The position numbers were made by a program, and so were the translations under genes. 64,000 bases of DNA from Aurelia coerulea (lineage: Eukaryota > Cnidaria > Scyphozoa > Semaeostomeae > Ulmaridae). Position 1 is the first letter of the stretch. Every line of letters begins with the position of its first letter. This document shows, piece by piece, positions 55,601-64,000 of the stretch. Location of the stretch: assembly GCA_039566865.1 (NCBI GenBank), contig CM076955.1:20753501-20817500 (forward strand). Direction: 5' to 3'. The notes under the pieces were generated by a model. That model ran no database searches and was not told the DNA's origin. It saw only the letters and a program-made list of their open reading frames with translations.

Positions 55601-58600
55601 TGTTTTAACTTCCTTTTCTCTTGACAAGTTTCAATCTCTTGAACCTCATTAACCTGATGAGGTTTCAAATGTTTCAAAATTATACCTCATTTTGCCTGAA
55701 TGGAATGAAACCAAGTTTCAATTTCAATCCATTCATACTCAATTCATAAGATTTCAACCATTGACTGTGTTTTGACTTCCTTTTCTCTGGACAAGTTTAA
55801 ATCATTTGAACCTCATTAACAAGATGAGGTTTCAGATGTTTCAAAATTATACCTCATTTTGACGGAATTGAATCAATCCAAGTTTCATTTTCGATCAATT
55901 TATAATCCATTCATTAGATTTCAACCATAGACTGTGCTTTGACTTCCTTTTCTCTCGATAGTTTACTATCATTTGAACCTCATTAACCTGATGAGGTTTC
56001 AAATGTTTCAAAATTATACCTCATTTTGCCTGAATCGAATGAAACCAAGTTGAACAAGGACAGAATTGAATCAATCCAAGTTTCATTTTCGATCGATTTA
56101 TAATCAATTCATAAGATTTCAACCATAGACTGTGTTTTGACATCCTTTTCTCTGGACAAGTTTCAATCATTTGAACCTCATTAACCTGATGAGGTTTCAA
56201 ATGTTTCAAAATTATACCTCATTTTGACAGAATTGAATCAATCCAAGTTTTATTTTCGATCGATTTATAATCAATTCATATGATTTCAACCATAGACTGT
56301 GTTTTGACTTCCTTTTCTCTGGACAAGTTTCAATCATTTGAGCCTCATTAACCTGATGAGGTTTCAAATGTTTCAAAATTATACCTTATTTTGCCTGAAT
56401 AGAATGAAACCAAGTTGAACAAGGACAGAATTGAATCAATCCAAGTTTCATTTTCGATCGATTTATAATCAATTCATAAGATTTCAACCATAGACTGTGT
56501 TTTGACATCCTTTTCTCTGGACAAGTTTCAATCATTTGAACCTCATTAACCTGATGAGGTTTCAAATGTTTCAAAATTATACCTCATTTTGCCTGAATCG
56601 AATGAAACCAAGTTTCAATTTCAATCCATTCATACTCAATTCATAAGATTTCAACCATAGACTGTGTTTTAACTTCCTTTTCTCTTGAGAAGTTTCAATC
56701 ACTTGAACCTCATTCACCTGATGAGGTTTCAAATGTTTCAAAATTTTACCTCATTTTGCCTGAATCGAATGAAACCAAGTTTCAATTTCAATCCATTCAT
56801 ACTCAATTCATAAGATTTCAACCATAGACTGTGTTTTAACTTCCTTTTCTCTTGAGAAGTTTCAATCACTTGAACCTCATTCACCTGATGAGGTTTCAAA
56901 TGTTTCAAAATTTTACCTTATTTTGACGGGAATTGAATCAATCCAAGTTTCATTTTCGATCGATTTATAATCAATTCATAAGATTTCAACCATAGACTGT
57001 GTTTTGACTTCCTTTTCTCTGGACAAGTTTCAATCATTTGAACCTCATTAACCTGATGAGGTTTCAAATGTTTGAAAATTATACGTCATGTTGCCTGAAT
57101 CGAATGAAACCAAGTTGAACAAGGACAGAATTGAATCAATTCAAGTTTCATTTTCGATCGATTTATAATCAATTCATAAGATTTCAAGCATAGACTGTGT
57201 TTTGACTTCCTTTTCTCTGGACAAGTTTCAATCATTTGAACCTCATTATCCTGATGAGGTTTCAAATGTTTCAAAATTATACCTCATTTTGACAGAATTG
57301 AATCAATCCAAGTTTTATATTCGATCGATTTATAATCAATTCATAAGATTTCAACCATAGACTGTGTTTTGACTTCCTTTTCTCTGGACAAGTTTCAATC
57401 ATTTGAGCCTCATTAACCTGATGAGGTTTCAAATGTTTCAAAATTATACCTCATTTTGCCTGAATCGAATCAAACCAAGTTGAAACAAGGACAGAATTGA
57501 ATCAATCCAAGTTTCATTTTCGATCGATTTATAATCAATTCATAAGATTTCAACCATAAACTGTGTTTTGACATCCTTTTCTCTGGACAAGTTTCAATCA
57601 TTTGAACCTCATTAACCTGATGAGGTTTCAAATGTTTCACAACTATACCTCATTTTGCCTGAATTGAATGAAACCAAGTTTCAATTTCGATCGATTTATA
57701 ATCAATTCATAAGATTTCAACCATAGACTGTGTTTTGACTTCCTTTTCTCTGGACAAGTTTCAATCATTTGAACCTCATTAACCTGATGAGGTTTCAAAT
57801 GTTTCAAAATTATACCTAATATTTCTTGAATTGAATGAAATCAAGTTTCAATTCCAATCCATTCATACTCAATTCATAAGATTTCAACCATAGACTGTGT
57901 TTTGACTTCCTTTTCTCTGGACAAGTTTCAATCATTTGAACCTCATTAACCTGATGAGGTTTCAAATGTTTCAAAATTATACCTCATTTTGCCTGAATCG
58001 AATGAAACCAAGTTTCAATTTCAATCCATTCATACTCAATTCATAAGATTTCAACCATAGACTGTGTTTTAACTTCCTTTTCTCTTGAGAAGTTTCAATC
58101 ACTTGAACCTCATTCACCTGATGAGGTTTCAAATGTTTCAAAATTTTACCTCATTTTGACGGGAATTGAATCAATCCAAGTTTCATTTTCGATCGATTTA
58201 TAATCAATTCATAAGATTTCAACCATAGACTGTGTTTTGACTTCCTTTTCTCTGGACAAGTTTCAATCATTTGAACCTCATTAACCTGATGAGGTTTCAA
58301 ATGTTTCAAAATTATACCTCATTTTGCCTGAATCGAATGAAACCAAGATCCAATTTCAATCCATTCATACTCAATTCATAAGATTTCAACCATAGACTGT
58401 GTTTTGACTTCCTTTTCTCTGGACAAGTTTCAATCATTTGAACCTCATTAACTTGATGAGGTTTCAAATGTTTCAAAATTATACCTCATTTTGCCTGAAT
58501 GGAATGAAACCAAGTTTCAATTTCAATCCATTCATACTCAATTCATAAGATTTCAACCATAGACTCTGTTTTAACTTCCTTTTCTCTTGACAAGTTTCAA

Positions 58601-61600
58601 TCTCTTGAACCTCATTAACCTGATGAGGTTTCAAATGTTTCAAAATTATACCTCATTTTGCCTGAATGGAATGAAACCAAGTTTCAATTTCAATCCATTC
58701 ATACTCAATTCATAAGATTTCAACCATTGACTGTGTTTTGACTTCCTTTTCTCTGGACAAGTTTAAATCATTTGAACCTCATTAACAAGATGAGGTTTCA
58801 GATGTTTCAAAATTATACCTCATTTTGACGGAATTGAATCAATCCAAGTTTCATTTTCGATCAATTTATAATCCATTCATTAGATTTCAACCATAGACTG
58901 TGCTTTGACTTCCTTTTCTCTCGATAGTTTACTATCATTTGAACCTCATTAACCTGATGAGGTTTCAAATGTTTCAAAATTATACCTTATTTTGCCTGAA
59001 TAGAATGAAACCAAGTTGAACAAGGACAGAATTGAATCAATCCAAGTTTCATTTTCGATCGATTTATAATCAATTCATAAGATTTCAACCATAGACTGTG
59101 TTTTGACATCCTTTTCTCTGGACAAGTTTCAATCATTTGAACCTCATTAACCTGATGAGGTTTCAAATGTTTCAAAATTATACCTCATTTTGACAGAATT
59201 GAATCAATCCAAGTTTTATATTCGATCGATTTATAATCAATTCATAAGATTTCAACCATAGACTGTGTTTTGACTTCCTTTTCTCTGGACAAGTTTCAAT
59301 CATTTGAGCCTCATTAACCTGATGAGGTTTCAAATGTTTCAAAATTATACCTTATTTTGCCTGAATAGAATGAAACCAAGTTGAACAAGGACAGAATTGA
59401 ATCAATCCAAGTTTCATTTTCGATCGATTTATAATCAATTCATAAGATTTCAACCATAGACTGTGTTTTGACTTCCTTTTCTCTGGACAAGTTTCAATCA
59501 TTTGAACCTCATTAACCTGATGAGGTTTCAAATGTTTCAAAATTATACCTCATTTTGCCTGAATCGAATGAAACCAAGTTTCAATTTCAATCCATTCATA
59601 CTCAATTCATAAGATTTCAACCATAGACTGTGTTTTAACTTCCTTTTCTCTTGAGAAGTTTCAATCACTTGAACCTCATTCACCTGATGAGGTTTCAAAT
59701 GTTTCAAAATTTTACCTTATTTTGACGGGAATTGAATCAATCCAAGTTTCATTTTCGATCGATTTATAATCAATTCATAAGATTTCAACCATAGACTGTG
59801 TTTTGACTTCCTTTTCTCTGGACAAGTTTCAATCATTTGAACCTCATTAACCTGATGAGGTTTCAAATGTTTCAAAATTATACCTCATTTTGCCTGAATG
59901 GAACGAAACCAAGTTTCAATTTCAATCCATTCATACTCAATTCATAAGATTTCAACCATAGACTGTGTTTTAACTTCCTTTTCTCTTGACAAGTTTCAAT
60001 CTCTTGAACCTCATTAACCTGATGAGGTTTCAAATGTTTCAAAATTATACCTCATTTTGCCTGAATGGAATGAAACCAAGTTTCAATTTCAATCCATTCA
60101 TACTCAATTCATAAGATTTCAACCATTGACTGTGTTTTGACTTCCTTTTCTCTGGACAAGTTTAAATCATTTGAACCTCATTAACAAGATGAGGTTTCAG
60201 ATGTTTCAAAATTATACCTCATTTTGACGGAATTGAATCAATCCAAGTTTCATTTTCGATCAATTTATAATCCATTCATTAGATTTCAACCATAGACTGT
60301 GCTTTGACATCCTTTTCTCTCGATAGTTTACTATCATTTGAACCTCATTAACCTGATGAGGTTTCAAATGTTTCAAAATTATACCTCATTTTGCCTGAAT
60401 CGAATGAAACCAAGTTGAACAAGGACAGAATTGAATCAATCCAAGTTTCATTTTCGATCGATTTATAATCAATTCATAAGATTTCAACCATAGACTGTGT
60501 TTTGACATCCTTTTCTCTGGACAAGTTTCAATCATTTGAACCTCATTAACCTGATGAGGTTTCAAATGTTTCAAAATTATACCTCATTTTGACAGAATTG
60601 AATCAATCCAAGTTTTATATTCGATCGATTTATAATCAATTCATAAGATTTCAACCATAGACTGTGTTTTGACTTCCTTTTCTCTGGACAAGTTTCAATC
60701 ATTTGAGCCTCATTAACCTGATGAGGTTTCAAATGTTTCAAAATTATACCTCATTTTGCCTGAATCGAATCAAACCAAGTTGAACAAGGACAGAATTGAA
60801 TCAATCCAAGTTTCATTTTCGATCGATTTATAATCAATTCATAAGATTTCAACCATAAACTGTGTTTTGACATCCTTTTCTCTGGACAAGTTTCAATCAT
60901 TTGAACCTCATTAACCTGATGAGGTTTCAAATGTTTCACAACTATACCTCATTTTGCCTGAATTGAATGAAACCAAGTTTCAATTTCGATCGATTTATAA
61001 TCAATTCATAAGATTTCAACCATAGACTGTGTTTTGACTTCCTCTTCTCTGGACAAGTTTCAATCATTTGAACCTCATTAACCTGATGAGGTTTCAAATG
61101 TTTCAAAATTATACCTAATATTTCTTGAATTGAATGAAATCAAGTTTCAATTCCAATCCATTCATACTCAATTCATAAGATTTCAAGCATAGACTGTGTT
61201 TTGACTTCCTTTTCTCTGGACAAGTTTCAATCATTTGAACCTCATTAACCTGATGAGGTTTCAAATGTTTCAAAATTGTACCTCATTTTGACAGAATGGA
61301 ATCAATCCAAGTTTTATTTTCGATCGATTTATAATCAATTCATAAGATTTCAACCATAGACTGTGTTTTGACATCCTTTTCTCTGGACAAGTTTCAATCA
61401 TTTGAACCTCATTAACCTGATGAGGTTTCAAATGTTTCAAAATTATACCTCATTTTGACAGAATTGAATCAATCCAAGTTTTATTTTCGATCGATTTATA
61501 ATCAATTCATAAGATTTCAACCATAGACTGTGTTTTGACTTCCTTTTCTCTGGACAAGTTTCAATCATTTGAGCCTCATTAACCTGATGAGGTTTCAAAT

Positions 61601-61800
61601 GTTTCAAAATTATACCTCATTTTGCCTAAATCGAATCAAACCAAGTTGAACAAGGACAGAATTGAATCAATCCAAGTTTCATTTTCGATCGATTTATAAT
61701 CAATTCATAAGATTTCAACCCTAGACTGTGTTTTTACATCCTTTTCTATGAACAAGTTTCAATCATTTGAACCTCATTAACCTGATGAGGTTTCAAATGT
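48690..61800. repeat. Higher-order repeat domain marked by 198-bp chimeric monomers
   Basis: Chimeric monomers containing AAGTTGAACAAGGACAGAAT recur with offsets of 2432 bp (48691 to 51123), 1765 bp (51488 to 53253) and 2966 bp (56021 to 58987). These equal 14, 10 and 17 monomers with three, three and four 31-bp insertions. A second marker, TAAT(G/A)TTTCTTGAATTG, recurs near 49423, 51852, 54851, 57818 and 61117. Adjacent blocks are nearly identical. Confidence 0.85.
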
Positions 61801-64000
61801 TTCACAACTATACCTCATTTTGCCTGAATTGAATGAAACAAAGTTTCAATTTCGATCGATTTATAATCAATTCATAAGATTTCAACCATAGACTGTGTTT
61901 TGACTTCCTTTTCTCTGGACAAGTTTCAATCATTGGAACCTCATTAACCTGATGAGGTTTCAAATGTTTCAAAATTATACCTAATATTTCTTGAATTGAA
62001 TGAAATCAAGTTTCAATTCCAATCCATTCATACTCAATTCATAAGATTTCAACCATAGACTGTGTTTTGACTTCCTTTTCTCTGGACAAGTTTCAATCAT
62101 TTGAACCTCATTAACCTGATGAGGTTTCAAATGTTTCAAAATTATACCTCATTTTGCCTGAATTGCATGAAACCAAGTTTCAATTTCGATCGATTTATAA
62201 TCAATTCATAAGATTTCAACCATAGACTGTATTTTGACTTCCTTTTCTCTGGACAAGTTTCAATCATTTGTTTCAAAATTATACCTCATTTTGCCTGAAT
62301 CGAATGAAACCAAGTTTCAATTTCAATCCATTCATACTCAATTCATAAGATTTCAACCATAGACTGTGTTTTGACATCCTTTTCTCTGAACAAGTTTCAA
62401 TCATTTGAACCTCATTAACCTGATGAGGTTTCAAATGTTTCACAACTATACCTCATTTTGCCTGAATTGAATGAAACCAAGTTTCAATTTCGATCGATTT
62501 ATAATCAATTCATAAGATTTCAACCATAGACTGTGTTTTGACTTCCTTTTCTCTGGACAAGTTTCAATCATTTGAACCTCATTAACCTGATGAGGTTTCA
62601 AATGTTTCAAAATTATACCTAATATTTCTTGAATTGAATGAAATCAAGTTTCAATTCCAATCCATTCATACTCAATTCATAAGATTTCAACCATAGACTG
62701 TGTTTTGACTTCCTTTTCTCTGGACAAGTTTCAATCATTTGAACCTCATTAACCTGATGAGGTTTCAAATGTTTCAAAATTATACCTCATTTTGACAGAA
62801 TTGAATCAATCCAAGCTTCATTTTCGATCGATTTGTAATCAATTCATAAGAATTCAACCATAGACTGTGTTTTGACTTCCTTTTCTCTGGACAAACCAAG
62901 TTTCAATTTCAATCCATTCATACTCAATTCATAAGATTTCAACCATAGACTGTGTTTTGACTTCCTTTTCTCTGGACAAGTTTCAATCATTTGAACCTCA
63001 TTAACCTGATGAGGTTTCAAATATTTCAAAATTATACCTCATTTTGACAGAATTGAATCAATCCAAGTTTTATTTTCGATTAATTTATAATCAATTCCTA
63101 AGATTTCAAGCATAGACTGTGTTTTGACTTCCTTTTCTCTGGACAAGTTTCAATCATTTGAACCTCATTAACCTGATGAGGTTTCAAATGTTTGAAAATT
63201 ATACCTCATTTTGCCTGAATCGAATGAAACCAAGTTTCAATTTCAATCCATTCATACTCAATTCATAAGATTTCAACCATAGACTGTGTTTTGACTTCCT
63301 TTTCTCTGGACAAGTTTCAATCATTTGAACCTCATTAACCTGATGAGGTTTCAAATGTTTCAAAATTATACCTCATTTTGCCTGAATTGAATGAAACCAA
63401 GTTTCAATTTTAATCCATTCATACTCAATTCATAAGATTTCAAGCATAGACTGTGTTTTGACATCCTTTTCTCTGGACAAGTTTCAATCATTTGAACCTC
63501 AATAGCCTGATGAGGTTTAAAATGTTTCAAAATTATACCTCATTTTGACAGAATTGAATCAATCCAAGTTTCATTTTCGATCGATTTATAATCAATTCAT
63601 AAGATTTCAACCATAGACTGTGTTTTGACATCCCTTTCTCTGGACAAGTTTCAATCATTTGAACCTCATTAACCTGATGAGGTTTCAAACGTTTCAAAAT
63701 TATACCTCATTTTTTGCCTGAATCGAATGATTCCAAGTTTCAATTTCAATCCATTCATACTCAATTCATAAGATTTCAACCATAGACTGTGTTTTGACAT
63801 CCTTTTCTCTGGACAAGTTTCAATCATTTGAACCTCATTAACCTGATGAGGTTTCAAATGTTTCAAAGTTATATCTCATTTTGCCTGAATTGAATGAAAC
63901 CAAGTTTCAATTTCGATCGATTTATAATCAATTCATAAGGTTTCAACCATAGACTGTGTTTGGACTTCCTTTTCTCTGGACAAGTTTCAATCATTTGAAC
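61800..64000. repeat. Distal satellite segment with rearranged monomers
   Basis: Ordinary monomers continue without the 198-bp marker. Two deletion monomers occur here: one lacks the hairpin (near 62271) and one is a half-length 85-bp unit (62852-62936). The array runs off the window end. Confidence 0.8.

Larger units (their letters stand above)
26314..64000. repeat. 167-bp satellite DNA array (~225 monomers)
   Basis: A head-to-tail array fills the rest of the window and continues beyond it. TTTCAACCAT recurs at 26391, 26558 and 26725, giving a period of 167 bp. Each monomer runs from TTTCAACCATAGACTGTG through TTTTGAC, CAAGTTTCAAT, the hairpin CATTTGAACCTCAT-TAACCTG-ATGAGGTTTCAAATG, then TTTCAAAATTATACCTCATT, a variable block, and TTCATAAGA. 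There is no interruption by other sequence. 167 is not a multiple of three and stops are frequent, so it is not coding. The length is near that of DNA held by one nucleosome plus linker histone, as in many centromeric satellites; a centromeric role is inference. Confidence 0.97.

Noticed and set aside
30786..63866. Repeated 62-110 aa minus-strand open frames starting MKHLKPHQVNEVQMIE in the satellite
   Set aside because: They occur at the same place in many monomers, the 167-bp period is not divisible by three, they end wherever frame and period collide, and they have no domain. They are by-products of the repeat.
26314..64000. CTGATGAGG in every satellite monomer as a hammerhead ribozyme core
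   Set aside because: The required CGAAA box and stems are missing at suitable spacing; CTGATGAGG is explained by the 14-bp hairpin.
26314..64000. CRISPR-like array
   Set aside because: The repeats are directly adjacent 167-bp units in an animal genome with no unique spacers or cas genes.

Overview
The window is from an intron-rich, AT-rich animal genome. I infer a cnidarian, most likely an anthozoan such as a stony coral, from the gene content, the density of short foldback transposons and GC-rich repeats of a kind I associate with anthozoan genomes. No rRNA, tRNA or prokaryotic feature was seen.

Layout. (1) About 284-3883, plus strand: the last four exons of a leucine-rich-repeat protein gene with a cysteine-rich C-terminus; its 5' part lies left of the window. 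(2) About 4.2-10.45 kb: a gene-poor interval between two convergent genes, built almost entirely of foldback (long inverted repeat) elements, including a near-perfect 221-bp palindrome. (3) 10480-21713, minus strand: a complete 12-exon FBXW10-type gene (F-box plus WD40 propeller). I rebuilt it exon by exon; all splice phases join and the CDS totals 3030 nt (1009 aa). Its introns hold several non-autonomous DNA transposons, one of which has duplicated a splice acceptor. (4) 22.1-25.4 kb: nested mobile elements. A 5'-truncated LINE with a 34-bp target-site duplication sits inside one arm of a large foldback element, flanked by two more inverted-repeat elements. (5) 25.4-26.3 kb: a short low-copy stretch with a minus-strand TATA box. 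(6) 26314-64000: an unbroken array of a 167-bp satellite, about 225 monomers, running off the right end.

The satellite is the main item. The 167-bp monomer is a cryptic dimer: two diverged halves share TTTCAA, TTTTGAC and CAAGTTTCAAT at the same 87-bp offset. A 9-bp tandem duplication at the half boundary completes a 14-bp-stem hairpin present in nearly every monomer. The array is organised at several scales: a diverged edge (26.3-28.7 kb), a ~10.04-kb tandem duplication of ~60 monomers (one copy carrying a further 836-bp duplication), then higher-order repeats of 14, 10 and 17 monomers marked by a chimeric 198-bp monomer. This is the structure expected of centromeric or heterochromatic satellite DNA; that role is inference. 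The many 62-110 aa minus-strand reading frames in it are by-products of the repeat, not genes.
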